From: Sphingomonas oleivorans
GTDB lineage: Bacteria; Pseudomonadota; Alphaproteobacteria; Sphingomonadales; Sphingomonadaceae
Direction: 5' to 3'
Assembly (NCBI RefSeq): GCF_003050615.1
Contig: NZ_NWBU01000004.1
Location: 372,001 to 436,000 of the forward strand
Length of the DNA stretch: 64,000 bases
How positions within the stretch are numbered: the first letter of the stretch is position 1; each line of letters opens with the position of its first letter. The notes under the pieces were generated by a model. It did no database searches. It saw only the letters and a list, made by a program, of their open reading frames with translations, and was not told where the DNA came from. Of this stretch, positions 55,822 to 64,000 are shown in pieces. A program made the translations under genes and the position numbers.

Positions 55822-56567
55822 TGTTCAGCGACGAGCAGCTCGATCGCTACGCGCGCCATATCATCCTGAAGGAGATTGGCGGCGAGGGTCAACGGCGGCT
55901 GCTCGACGCGCATGTCACCGTGATCGGCGCGGGCGGGATCGGATCGCCGCTGATCCAATATCTCGCCGCCGCCGGCATCGGCCGGCTGACCGTGATCGAC
56001 GACGATCATGTGGCGCTTTCCAATCTCCAGCGGCAGACCTTGTTCGGCATCGACGATATCGGCGCGCCCAAGGTGGATGCCGCCGCGCGCGCGGTCGCCC
56101 GGCTCAATCCGGACGTCGCCTTCATGCCCGTCGAGACGCGGATCGACGCCGCCAATGCCATGGCGCTGCTCAAGAGCGCGGACGTGGTGGTGGACGGATC
56201 GGACAGCTTCACCACGCGCCTCGTGGTGGCCGATGCGGCGCATGCGCTGCGCATTCCGCTCGTTTCGGCGGCGGTCGGCCAGTTTGACGGGCAGCTCGCC
56301 CTCTATCGCGGCTGGGAGGCGGACAAGCCCTGCTATCGCTGCCTCGTCGGCGCCGATCCGGACCGGCCGGACATTTCCTGCGCGGATCAGGGCGTGCTCG
56401 GCGCATTGACGGGGGTGATGGGCAGCCTCGCCGCGATCGAGGCGGTGCGCGCCATCACCCGCTTCGGCGAGGACAGCGCGGGCAAGCTGCTGCTGGTCGA
56501 TGCGCTCGCCTTCCGCTTCCGTACCCTGACCGTGCCGAAAGATCCGGGCTGCGCTTGCGCGGGCTGA
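55821..56567 (+). CDS. moeB: MoeB/ThiF-type sulfur-carrier adenylyltransferase
   Basis: This 248-residue protein has the E1-like fold: RYARHIILKEIGGEGQRRL, nucleotide loop VIGAGGIGSPLIQYLAAAGI, LTVIDDDHVALSNLQRQ and zinc-binding CYRC with CACAG near the end. It activates the C-terminus of MoaD or ThiS. Which carrier it serves cannot be told here. The 3' end overlaps the next gene by 13 bp. Confidence 0.9.
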   Translation: MFSDEQLDRYARHIILKEIGGEGQRRLLDAHVTVIGAGGIGSPLIQYLAAAGIGRLTVIDDDHVALSNLQRQTLFGIDDIGAPKVDAAARAVARLNPDVAFMPVETRIDAANAMALLKSADVVVDGSDSFTTRLVVADAAHALRIPLVSAAVGQFDGQLALYRGWEADKPCYRCLVGADPDRPDISCADQGVLGALTGVMGSLAAIEAVRAITRFGEDSAGKLLLVDALAFRFRTLTVPKDPGCACAG

Positions 56568-56917
56568 CGATCATCGTTGCGGAGCCCGCGCCCGAACGCT
56601 TTCGCGCGGCATTGTCGCTCGCGGCGGCGCAGGCGGCGCTGGGAGCCTCGGCACGGATCTTCTGCCAGGGCATGGCGGTGACGCTGCTTAGGTCCGATCT
56701 CGTCGTTCCGGGCGATGCCGCGCAGGAAGCGGCTGGCCTGCCCCGGCTCGGCCAGCTTCTGGATGAGGCGCTGGCGCTGGGCGTGGAGCTCATCGCCTGC
56801 CAGTCCGGCCTGCACCTGACGGGCATGGATGCGGCAAGGCTCGATCCTCGCATGCGGACGGGCGGCTTCATCGGTCTGCTGCAGGATCTGGGGGAGGACC
56901 GGCTGCTGTTCGCCTGA
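56555..56917 (+). CDS. DsrE/DsrF-like protein
   Basis: This 120-residue protein starts at TTG inside the end of the moeB-like gene. Its pattern (LTIIVAEPAPERFRAALSLA, ASARIFCQGMAVTLL, ELIACQSGLHLTGMDAARL) fits the DsrE/DsrF family, with a central Cys in ACQSG. Such proteins act in sulfur relay, consistent with the neighbour that activates sulfur carriers. Confidence 0.75.
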   Translation: MRGLTIIVAEPAPERFRAALSLAAAQAALGASARIFCQGMAVTLLRSDLVVPGDAAQEAAGLPRLGQLLDEALALGVELIACQSGLHLTGMDAARLDPRMRTGGFIGLLQDLGEDRLLFA

Positions 56918-56963
56918 TCCGAAGCATGACATTCTGGGGCACCCAATAAGCGGAGGTGCCGGG

Positions 56964-57299
56964 ATGGAGAGCAGCCTTAAATTGCCCCTGTCGGGCGACG
57001 TGACGCAAAGCATATTGCCGTGGAACTGGACGCTGAACGGCAATCAGTTCGGCAATCTGAACGTCTATCTCGGCCGGACGAGCGATCCGGAGCTGGAAAG
57101 GCGGATCCTGGACAAGGTGGGCACCTATGGCCGGCAGCTCGGCCAGATCGGCGATGCGCTGCGCGTGCTGATCGCGCATGTCGATCTCGACCGGCTGAGC
57201 CCGGAAGAGCGGCTGGCGATCGACAAGTTCGACCTTCAGATGCGCGAAATCGAGCTGATCAAGCGCGAGAAAGCGATCAAGAAATCCAGTCCGGCCTGA
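56964..57299 (+). CDS. Hypothetical conserved small protein
   Basis: This 111-residue protein begins MESSLKLPLSGDVTQSILPW. Its C-terminal half is a charged coiled coil (LDRLSPEERLAIDKFDLQMR). GGAGG lies nine bases before the ATG. No family is recognised; the sequence looks like proteins conserved in sphingomonads. Confidence 0.6.
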   Translation: MESSLKLPLSGDVTQSILPWNWTLNGNQFGNLNVYLGRTSDPELERRILDKVGTYGRQLGQIGDALRVLIAHVDLDRLSPEERLAIDKFDLQMREIELIKREKAIKKSSPA

Positions 57300-57311
57300 C
57301 GGAACGGCCGG

Positions 57312-57701
57312 TCAGGCGACGATCCGCTGGCGGAACCAGTCCGCGGTCTCCTCCTCGCTAAGCTCGCCGGCGGCCAGAGCGAGAATGAAGACGACGATCT
57401 CGGCGTCGCTTGCGGAGAGACTCAGCCGATTGAGATTAAGAAAGGTTTCGCTCACGACTGCGGCGGTCCGCTTGTTGCCGTCCACGAAGGGATGGTTGCG
57501 CGCTATGCCATAGGCATAAGCGGCCGCCAGCGCCGCCGCATCGGGATCACCATAGGCCGCCAGATTGAGCGGGCGCGCCATCGCGCTTTCGAGCAGCCCG
57601 GCGTCACGCACGCCATCGCTGCCGCCATGTTCGGCCAATTGCTCGCGATGGGCAGCGAGCGCCACCTGGGGCGCCACCCAGACCCAGCCCTGAGTCGCCA
57701 C
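57312..57701 (-). CDS. doc: Doc-type (Fic fold) toxin
   Basis: This 129-residue protein has the Fic/Doc motif HPFVDGNKRT (residues 70-79) and the family start WVWVAPQVALAAHREQLAEH. Doc proteins phosphorylate EF-Tu and stop translation. It begins 2 bases after the antitoxin gene. It lies outside the prophage, in the host chromosome. Confidence 0.9.
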   Translation of the reverse strand: MATQGWVWVAPQVALAAHREQLAEHGGSDGVRDAGLLESAMARPLNLAAYGDPDAAALAAAYAYGIARNHPFVDGNKRTAAVVSETFLNLNRLSLSASDAEIVVFILALAAGELSEEETADWFRQRIVA

Positions 57702-57703
57702 CT

Positions 57704-57931
57704 TTATTTCGCGAGCTCGCGCAAGGCAGCCTGACGGCGCCGCATCACCTGACGCGCCACCGCCATCTGTTCCTCGAAATCAGCCTCATAGGGGCGAAGC
57801 TCGATCCCGCCCGGTGTCTCCGCGATGCTAAGCGCATCGCCCTGCTCCAGACGCAGCCGGGCAAGCACATCCTTCGGCAGGATCACGCCTGTCGAATTTC
57901 CGATCGGGATCAGCTTGAGCGGCTTGTTCAT
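57704..57931 (-). CDS. AbrB/MazE-type antitoxin
   Basis: This 75-residue protein has a swapped-hairpin AbrB domain (LKLIPIGNSTGVILPKDVLA, RLRLEQGDALSIAETPGG). A C-terminal helix probably blocks the toxin. It is the first gene of the pair and should repress their promoter. An AbrB-type partner for Doc is a common alternative to Phd. Confidence 0.88.
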   Translation of the reverse strand: MNKPLKLIPIGNSTGVILPKDVLARLRLEQGDALSIAETPGGIELRPYEADFEEQMAVARQVMRRRQAALRELAK

Positions 57932-57962
57932 ACGCCCGTTATAACATCCAAGGGTCCGCCGC

Positions 57963-60524
57963 TCAATCCGCCGCGGCCGCCTTCGCCTTCTTCGCTGCGG
58001 GCTTCTTTGCCGTCTCCTTCTTGGCGGCGGCCTTTTTGGGCGCCGCCTTCTTCTTGCCCTTGGCCGGCCCCTTGGCTGCGCGCTCAGCCAGCAGGGCGAG
58101 CGCCGTCTCCAGCGTCAGCGTGGCGGGATCGGCTGTCTTGGGGAGCGTCGCATTGGTGACGCCGTCGGTGACATAGGGGCCGAAGCGCCCTTCCATCAGC
58201 TTCACCGGCTTGCCCGTCTCGGGACTGTCGCCGAAGCTCGCCAGCGGCTCGCGCGCTGCGCCGCGGGCGCGGGCACCGCCCTGCGCGGCATCGGCAAGCT
58301 TGGCGACCGCCGCATTCATCCCCGTCTCGAACACCTCCGCCGTGGAGGCGAGCCGCGCATATTTGCCGTCATGCGCCAGATAGGGGCCGTAGCGGCCGAT
58401 GCTGGCGGTGATCGGCTTGCCCGTTTCGGGATGATTGCCGATCTCGCGCGGCAGCGAAAGCAGCTTCAGCGCCATGTCCAGATCGAGATCGGCCTCCGGC
58501 ACATCCTTGGGGATGGAGCCGCGCTTCGCCTCCTTGCCATCGCCCAACTGGACATAGGGGCCGAAGCGCCCGGACCGCTTGGAAACCTCCTCGCCCGTCG
58601 CCGGATCGGTGCCGAGCACCACCGGGCCCGTATCCGCGCCCGCATCCTGCGCCCCGGCCTGGGCGAAACGGCGGGTATATTTGCATTCCGGATAGTTGGA
58701 GCAGGCGACGAACGCACCGAACCGCCCCCCGCGCAGCGCCAGACGGCCATTATGGCAGGCGGGGCAGAGGCGCGGATCGCTGCCGTCGCCCTTGTCCGGA
58801 AACAGATAAGGGCCGAGAAATTCGTCGAGCGCCGCCGTCACCTCGGACGGCTTCTGATCCATCACCTCGGCGGTCTTGGGCTTGAAGTCGCGCCAGAAGG
58901 CTTCGAGCACCTCCTGCCACTGCGCACGGCCGCCGGATACATCGTCCAGGCTTTCCTCCAGCCCGGCGGTGAAATCATAGGAGACGTAACGCTCGAAGAA
59001 ACGCTCGAGAAAGGCGGTCACCAGCCGGCCGCTCTCCTGCGGAATGAAGCGGTTCTTCTCGATCACGACATATTCGCGATCCTTCAGCACCTGCAGCACC
59101 GAGGCATAGGTGGAAGGACGACCAATGCCGAGCTCCTCCATCTTCTTGACGAGGCTGGCTTCGGAATAGCGCGGCGGCGGCTGGGTGAAATGCTGCTCGG
59201 CCGTTACCGCCTTCTTGGCGGGCGCGTCGCCCTCGCCCATGCGCGGCAGGCGCTTGGCATCATCATCTTGCTCGTCGTCGCGCCCTTCCTCGTAAAGCGC
59301 GAGATAGCCGGGAAAGAGCACCACCTGGCCGGTGGCGCGCAGCCCGTGCTGACCCGTGCCGTCGGCCAGCTCGATCGTCGTGCGCTCCAACCGGGCGGAC
59401 GCCATCTGGCTTGCCAGCGCGCGCTTCCAGATCAGCTCATAGAGCCGGGCATGGTCGCCCGAGCCGACCCGATCCTTCGAGAAATCGGTCGGCCGGATCG
59501 CCTCATGCGCTTCCTGCGCATTCTTGGCCTTGGCGGTATATTGGCGGGGCCTGTCGGGCACATAGCTGCCATCATAGCGGTTCGCAATCGCGCCGCGCGC
59601 GGCAGAGATGGCGCTGTCGTCCATCTGCACGCCGTCCGTCCGCATATAGGTGATCGCGCCATCCTCGTAGAGCGTCTGGGCGATGCGCATCGTGTGACTG
59701 GCGGAGAAACCCAGCTTGCGCGCCGCTTCCTGCTGCAAGGTCGAGGTGGTGAAGGGAGCCGGGGGATTGCGGGTGAGCGGCTTCGTCTCGACCGAAACGA
59801 CCGAGAAACGGCCGGCCTCGACATCCTTCTTCGCCGCTTCCGCATCGCCGCCATTGCCGATCGACAGGCGATCGAGCTTCTGCCCTTTCCAGCGCACCAG
59901 CCGCGCGACGAAGGGCACGCCATCCTGCTCCATCGCCGCGGCGACGGACCAATATTCCTGCGCCTTGAACGCCTCTATCTCGCGCTCGCGATCGACGACG
60001 AGGCGCAGCGCCACGGACTGGACGCGGCCCGCCGACTTGGCGCCCGGCAGCTTGCGCCACAGCACGGGCGAAAGCGTGAAGCCCACCAGATAATCGAGCG
60101 CGCGCCGCGCCCGATAGGCATCGATCAGATCCTCGTCCAGATCGCGCGGATGGGCCATCGCCTCGGTGACGGCAGGCTTGGTGATCGCATTGAAGGTGAC
60201 GCGGCGCACATCGCCGGGCAGCGCCTTCTTCCGCTTCAGCACCTCCTGCACATGCCAGCTTATCGCCTCGCCCTCACGATCGGGGTCGGTGGCGAGGATC
60301 AGCGCGTCGGCGGTCTTGGCCTCGTCCGTGATCGCCTTCAGCTGGCGCGTCTTGTCGGCATAATCCTCCCACTGCATCGCGAAGCCCTCATCGGGATTCA
60401 CCGATCCGTCCCTGGCGGGCAGGTCGCGGACATGGCCGTAGGAAGCGAGGACGCGATAATCCTTGCCCAGATATTTCTCGATGGTCTTGGCCTTGGCCGG
60501 AGATTCGACGACGACGAGCTTCAT
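57963..60524 (-). CDS. topA: DNA topoisomerase I
   Basis: This 853-residue type IA enzyme has the TOPRIM domain (KLVVVESPAKAKTIEKYLG, ATDPDREGEAISWH) and the catalytic Tyr in ITYMRTDGVQM. One Cys4 zinc finger (CPACHNGRL and CSNYPECKYT) is followed by repeated topo C-terminal units and a Lys/Ala-rich basic tail. It relaxes negative supercoils. Confidence 0.97.
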   Translation of the reverse strand: MKLVVVESPAKAKTIEKYLGKDYRVLASYGHVRDLPARDGSVNPDEGFAMQWEDYADKTRQLKAITDEAKTADALILATDPDREGEAISWHVQEVLKRKKALPGDVRRVTFNAITKPAVTEAMAHPRDLDEDLIDAYRARRALDYLVGFTLSPVLWRKLPGAKSAGRVQSVALRLVVDREREIEAFKAQEYWSVAAAMEQDGVPFVARLVRWKGQKLDRLSIGNGGDAEAAKKDVEAGRFSVVSVETKPLTRNPPAPFTTSTLQQEAARKLGFSASHTMRIAQTLYEDGAITYMRTDGVQMDDSAISAARGAIANRYDGSYVPDRPRQYTAKAKNAQEAHEAIRPTDFSKDRVGSGDHARLYELIWKRALASQMASARLERTTIELADGTGQHGLRATGQVVLFPGYLALYEEGRDDEQDDDAKRLPRMGEGDAPAKKAVTAEQHFTQPPPRYSEASLVKKMEELGIGRPSTYASVLQVLKDREYVVIEKNRFIPQESGRLVTAFLERFFERYVSYDFTAGLEESLDDVSGGRAQWQEVLEAFWRDFKPKTAEVMDQKPSEVTAALDEFLGPYLFPDKGDGSDPRLCPACHNGRLALRGGRFGAFVACSNYPECKYTRRFAQAGAQDAGADTGPVVLGTDPATGEEVSKRSGRFGPYVQLGDGKEAKRGSIPKDVPEADLDLDMALKLLSLPREIGNHPETGKPITASIGRYGPYLAHDGKYARLASTAEVFETGMNAAVAKLADAAQGGARARGAAREPLASFGDSPETGKPVKLMEGRFGPYVTDGVTNATLPKTADPATLTLETALALLAERAAKGPAKGKKKAAPKKAAAKKETAKKPAAKKAKAAAAD

Positions 60525-60619
60525 GACGGTCCGTTACTGTTTTTCTCACGCGTACGCACGAGGGTGGGAAAGGGGGCGAGGTCCGTCAAGCGGCGAACGC
60601 CCGCCAGCCGCCCGGCCCA

Positions 60620-61711
60620 TCAGGCCAGGCTCACCCGCCCGCCGGCATGACGCTCCAGCCGGCCGGCCAGTTCCAGCTCCAGCAGCACGGTCTGCACGAT
60701 TGCGGGCGGCAAAGCGGACTGGCGGATGAGCTCATCGACCGGAGTCGCCACGGGGCCGAGCAGCATCATGACGGCATCGCGCTCCGCAGCGCTCGCATCG
60801 GATGCGATATCGGGTGCCACATAACCGCGCTCGGGCTGCGCGACCAGGCCGCCGAGCGGCCCCAGCGATTCGATCACATCGGCGGCGCACTGGACCAGCG
60901 TGGCGCCCTCGCGGATCAGCATGTTGCAGCCCTGCGCGCGCGAATCGAGCGGCGATCCGGGCACGGCCATCACCTCCCGACCATATTCGGCGGCCAGCCG
61001 CGCCGTGATCAGCGATCCCGATCGGGGTGCGGCCTCCACCACCAGCGTGCCCAGCGACAGGCCCGCGATGATGCGGTTGCGATAGGGGAAATGGCGCGCA
61101 CGGGGTTCGATACCCGGCGGCTGTTCCGCGACGAGCAGGCCGCGCTCGGCAATGTCGCGCTGAAGCGCCTCATTTTCCGGCGGATAGAAAATGTCCAGCC
61201 CGCCCGCGATCACACCGATCGTGCCGCCGCCGATCGCGCCGCCATGCGCCGCCGTGTCGATGCCGCGCGCCAGCCCGGACACGACGACGAGCCCGCGCTC
61301 CGCCAGATCATGGCACAGCGCCCGCGCGAAGCGGACCGCTGCAGCCGAGGCGTTGCGCGCACCCACCACCGCGACCATCGGCCGATCGAGCAGGCCGGCG
61401 ACGCCCTTCACGATCAGCGCCGGCGGCGCCGTCTCGATCCGGGCAAGCGCGGACGGATAGAGGCCGCGACCGACGAACAGATAGCGCGCGCCCAGCCGCT
61501 CGACCGCTTCCACCTCGCGCTCGATCACGGCGCGGGCGGCGAGCGTCGGCGGCTTGCCTCCACCCCGTCGGGCGAGATCGGGCACCGCATCGAGCGCGGC
61601 CGCCGGCGAGCCGAAGCGCGCGATCAGCTGGGCATAGGTGACAGCCCCGATTCCGGGCGTACGGATCAGGCGCAGGCGCGCAATGCCATCCTCATATCCC
61701 GCCTCCGACAA
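60620..61711 (-). CDS. dprA: DNA processing protein DprA
   Basis: This 363-residue protein has a SAM-like start and a Rossmann core (VAVVGARNASAAAVRFARAL, VVVSGLARGIDTAAHGGAIG, IAGGLDIFYPPENEAL). A C-terminal winged helix follows (TPVDELIRQSALPPAIVQTV). It loads RecA on single strands taken up in transformation. It lies between plsY and topA, a usual order. Confidence 0.96.
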   Translation of the reverse strand: MSEAGYEDGIARLRLIRTPGIGAVTYAQLIARFGSPAAALDAVPDLARRGGGKPPTLAARAVIEREVEAVERLGARYLFVGRGLYPSALARIETAPPALIVKGVAGLLDRPMVAVVGARNASAAAVRFARALCHDLAERGLVVVSGLARGIDTAAHGGAIGGGTIGVIAGGLDIFYPPENEALQRDIAERGLLVAEQPPGIEPRARHFPYRNRIIAGLSLGTLVVEAAPRSGSLITARLAAEYGREVMAVPGSPLDSRAQGCNMLIREGATLVQCAADVIESLGPLGGLVAQPERGYVAPDIASDASAAERDAVMMLLGPVATPVDELIRQSALPPAIVQTVLLELELAGRLERHAGGRVSLA

Positions 61712-61718
61712 GGCCGGA

Positions 61719-62324
61719 TCAGACGGTGCGCGAGCCGGCGACGCGCGGCTCCGTGCCCGCCAACAGCCGCTCGAGATTGGTGCGATGCTTCCACAGCAGC
61801 ATCAGCGCGAAGAAGAGGAACAGCAAAGCGAGATCGAAACGCTCGAAAAAGGCCGCCGCCACCGGCGTCGCCACCGCCGCCGACATGCCGCCGACCGAGG
61901 AGAAGCGCGTCACCGCGAGCGCGCCGAGCCACACCAGCGCGAAGACCAGCCCCGAAGGCCAGTGGAGTGCCAGCGCGATGCCGAGGAAGGTCGCGACACC
62001 CTTGCCGCCCCGAAAGCGCAGCCAGACCGGATAGAGATGACCGAGAAAGGCGCCGGCTGCCGCGATCGGCGCCAAGACGGGAGCAACTGCACCGGCCAGC
62101 ACCACCGCCACGGCGCCCTTCGCCCCGTCGAGGATCAGCGTCAGCGCCGCTAGCCCCTTATGCCCGGTACGCAGCACATTGGTGGCACCGATATTGCCGG
62201 AACCGATGGCGCGCAGATCGCCCGCGCCCGCCATCCGGGTGAGGATCACCCCGAACGGAATCGAACCGAGCAGATAGCCGACGACGAACGCAAGCATCGG
62301 GCCGATCAAGGGTTGCAGGGGCAC
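61719..62324 (-). CDS. plsY: Glycerol-3-phosphate acyltransferase PlsY
   Basis: This 201-residue membrane protein starts at GTG (62324), with GAGGAA five bases upstream; the frame extends further to 62378 but without a ribosome site. The three PlsY motifs are seen: GSIPFGVIL, GSGNIGATNVLRTGHKG with DGAKGAV, and RFRGGKGVATFLG. It acylates glycerol-3-phosphate from acyl-phosphate at the inner membrane. Confidence 0.95.
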   Translation of the reverse strand: MPLQPLIGPMLAFVVGYLLGSIPFGVILTRMAGAGDLRAIGSGNIGATNVLRTGHKGLAALTLILDGAKGAVAVVLAGAVAPVLAPIAAAGAFLGHLYPVWLRFRGGKGVATFLGIALALHWPSGLVFALVWLGALAVTRFSSVGGMSAAVATPVAAAFFERFDLALLFLFFALMLLWKHRTNLERLLAGTEPRVAGSRTV

Positions 62325-62679
62325 GGAGGTTCCTCTGTTGTCCGGGGAGCATAGTCGTTCGGGCTGGAACCGCAACAATCTGCATCAATATGACAGCAAG
62401 CCGCGCTTTCCGCCGTGGGCTGCCCCGGGACGAGCGGACGGCCGGCAATGGCCGGATGGATCCGTTGCGGATCGGATGCGCTTTCCGGACAGGCCTTTCC
62501 GGCATGTCGACCGGCTCATTCCCTAAATCCGCTCCCTGATCCAATCAGGCTGTCATGATGTTGCCAGGGAACAACATGGAAATGTCATTGCTCGCCCTTT
62601 CACAAGATTTGCAAGCTTTTGGTGCCATCTTGCCTCGACAGGACTCGTCCGCCGCCGGGGGACACGCTATGGGGCTGCA
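62325..62679. promoter_or_regulatory. plsY / 62680 gene divergent intergenic region
   Basis: No gene was found in these 355 bp. They hold two divergent promoters. Inverted repeats include CCTGAT-cca-ATCAGG (62535-62549) and ATGTTG-N8-CAACAT (62558-62577), the latter flanked by TGTCAT repeats; these could regulate the 62680 gene. Confidence 0.4.
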
Positions 62680-62976
62680 ATGGTCAAGGAAATCCTCGAG
62701 ATCGACGTCAAGCCCGGCACGGAAACAGCGTTCGAACAGGCGGTGCGCGACGCGCAGCATTGCTTCCTGGGCGCTCCCGGCTGCCATGGCCTGATCCTCC
62801 ATCGCTCGCTGGAGCAGCCGAGCCGCTACCGTATCCTGATCGACTGGGAATCGGTCGAGCATCATATGGTGGAATTCCGCAATTCGGAGGCTTTCCTCGA
62901 ATGGCGGCGGCTTGCCGGTTCCTATTTCGCGGCGACGCCCCGGGTCGAGCATCTGGTGGAAGTCTTTTCGCGCTGA
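62680..62976 (+). CDS. Antibiotic biosynthesis monooxygenase (ABM) fold protein
   Basis: This 98-residue protein has the ABM ferredoxin-like pattern: EILEIDVKPGTETAFEQAVR, GLILHRSLEQPSRYRILIDW and SVEHHMVEFRNSEAFLEWRR. Members act as small monooxygenases or haem-degrading proteins; the function here is unknown. It is convergent with the MocR-type gene. Confidence 0.82.
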   Translation: MVKEILEIDVKPGTETAFEQAVRDAQHCFLGAPGCHGLILHRSLEQPSRYRILIDWESVEHHMVEFRNSEAFLEWRRLAGSYFAATPRVEHLVEVFSR

Positions 62977-62986
62977 ATCGCCCTGC

Positions 62987-63014
62987 CGTCTGATTGTACC
63001 GATACAATCAGACG
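62987..63014. repeat. Perfect 12-bp inverted repeat between convergent genes
   Basis: CGTCTGATTGTA (62987-62998), CCGA, then TACAATCAGACG (63003-63014). It spans the stop codon of the MocR-type gene. It could be a bidirectional terminator lacking a long T run, or an operator for a GntR/MocR regulator. Confidence 0.7.
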
Positions 63015-64000
63015 ATCGCTCTTTCGCTCGCCTCCATATCCGCGCTCAGCGCCGCCATCACGATGCGTAGCGCGCCCTCCATCTCCACCGCATCGACCGC
63101 ATCGAGACAGAGGCGCAGCCCCGACAGAAGCGCTGGATCGACCGCCGTCGATTCGGGCGGGGTCAGCTCCACGCCCGCCCTCAGCGCACGCAGCGATACC
63201 CGCTCCGCCTCCATCGCCGACATGGGCAGCCAGAGATGCATGGCATGGCGGCTGGCGGGGCGTTCGGCCGCATCGCCGACGATCGCCAGCGCGCGCTCCA
63301 GCCGCCCCGCGGCATCGTTCAGGATCGCCCCGGCGATGCGATCCGCCACGCCCTCCTCGACCCAGATGCGGAAGATATGATGGCCGATGGCCGCCGGCGC
63401 ATAATAAGCGGCGCGCACATGGCGCAACACCGCCTCGCGCCACTGCCCACCTTCAGGCGGCAGCAGCCAGCCCGCGCGCAGACCCGGCGCGAGCGATTTC
63501 GCGGCCCCGCCGATATGAAAGGCGCGATCGGGCAGCAGTTCCGCCAGTGCCGGCACCCCCGGCAGATCGCGCCCGTAAAGCGCATAGACATCATCCTCGA
63601 TCAGGATCAGCCCGCGCCGCCGCACGACCGCCGCGATCGCCTCGCGCCGCGCGGCGGACATGCGCCGCCCCGTCGGATTCTGCAGCGTGGGGACGAGATA
63701 GACGACCGCAGCACCCGTCTCGGCCGCTGCCCGGTCGAGCGCGTCGGGGTCCACCCCCTCCCCGTCCAGCGCGACGCCGCGAAGCCGATAGCCCGCGACA
63801 GTCGCGATCTGCTTCGTCCCGGCATAGGTTGCCGCCTCGCAAAGCAGCGTAGCGCCAGGCTTCATCGTCACGGCGAGCGCGAGCGCCAGCCCCTGCTGCG
63901 CGCCATTGCATATGATCAGCCGCTCGGGATCGAGCGCCATGGTGCCGGTCCGCACGCTCCAGGCGGCGGCGGCGGCGCGCACGGCGGCGGCGCCCGCGAC
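63008..64000 (-). CDS. MocR/PdxR-type regulator, aminotransferase domain (5' end outside window)
   Basis: The frame is open from the window edge to 63008, so the N-terminal GntR helix-turn-helix part lies outside. The visible 330 residues are a fold-type I PLP domain: NGAQQGLALALAVTMKPGAT, VPTLQNPTGRRMSAARREAI, LIEDDVYALYG and the PLP Lys in GGAAKSLAPGLRAGW. These proteins regulate vitamin B6, amino-acid or GABA genes. A GTG at 63982 would encode a free aminotransferase, which is less likely. Confidence 0.88.
   Translation of the reverse strand, partial: VAGAAAVRAAAAAWSVRTGTMALDPERLIICNGAQQGLALALAVTMKPGATLLCEAATYAGTKQIATVAGYRLRGVALDGEGVDPDALDRAAAETGAAVVYLVPTLQNPTGRRMSAARREAIAAVVRRRGLILIEDDVYALYGRDLPGVPALAELLPDRAFHIGGAAKSLAPGLRAGWLLPPEGGQWREAVLRHVRAAYYAPAAIGHHIFRIWVEEGVADRIAGAILNDAAGRLERALAIVGDAAERPASRHAMHLWLPMSAMEAERVSLRALRAGVELTPPESTAVDPALLSGLRLCLDAVDAVEMEGALRIVMAALSADMEASERAIV

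Noticed and set aside
57312-57931. The Doc/AbrB pair as a prophage stability module
   Set aside because: It lies about 9 kb outside attR among host housekeeping genes.
58371-60650. A 759-codon rightward open frame over topA
   Set aside because: It is antisense to a clear topoisomerase I.

Overview
The window is GC-rich alphaproteobacterial DNA, most likely from a sphingomonad. The chromosomal order dnaA-rpsT-mutM-ubiE-ubiB-coaBC-dut, the DUF6961-like small gene, the GTTC-N7-GTTC SOS box and the GapR-family protein all fit that group. Everything is read from sequence alone; family names are recognised by motif and no database search was run.

Three regions are visible. (1) Positions 1-2815 are host chromosome: an isoquinoline 1-oxidoreductase-type molybdenum hydroxylase pair (small iron-sulfur subunit and a truncated large subunit, leftward) and a tRNA-Lys(UUU) gene. 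(2) Positions 2802-48521 are a complete-looking temperate siphophage of about 45.7 kb integrated at the 3' end of the tRNA. A 27-bp perfect direct repeat marks attL (2802-2828) and attR (48495-48521). (3) Positions 48522-64000 are host housekeeping genes: dnaA, rpsT, mutM, ubiE, ubiB, coaBC, dut, a moeB/thiF-like gene, a DsrE-like gene, a Doc/AbrB-type toxin-antitoxin pair, topA, dprA, plsY, a monooxygenase-fold gene and a truncated MocR-type regulator.

The prophage starts with a P4-type integrase. Convergent to it is a long leftward early operon (11692 down to 4273) of small, mostly overlapping genes. It encodes two DNA methyltransferases, an HNH protein, a DUF4326 protein, a DUF551 protein, a nuclease-fold secreted protein and a terminal AlpA-like excisionase candidate. 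Next is the immunity region: a HIRAN protein, a small membrane protein, an AT-rich accessory gene of unknown function, and a LexA/CI-type S24 repressor. The likely repressor operators (consensus GTAGGAYRCGTCCTAC) sit exactly between the -35 and -10 boxes of both the leftward and the rightward early promoters. The rightward early operon carries regulators, a third methyltransferase, a phage-encoded DNA polymerase III beta clamp, a GapR-like nucleoid protein and replication proteins with an iteron-like array inside the initiator-like gene.

The late region follows the HK97/lambda siphovirus order: HNH, small and large terminase, portal, ClpP-like protease, capsid, connectors, tail tube, tail chaperone with a -1 frameshift site, tape measure, a tail protein with an internal domain duplication, and a beta-helix tailspike. 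After these come a transglutaminase-like peptidase split over two reading frames, a lysis cassette with an embedded outer spanin, and a GTA-type spike base protein with a second receptor-binding fibre. The right end carries an Xre regulator with its own promoter/operator and a small leftward operon whose promoter region contains a perfect alphaproteobacterial LexA box. Nothing clearly disabling was seen in the essential phage genes, so the element may be inducible.
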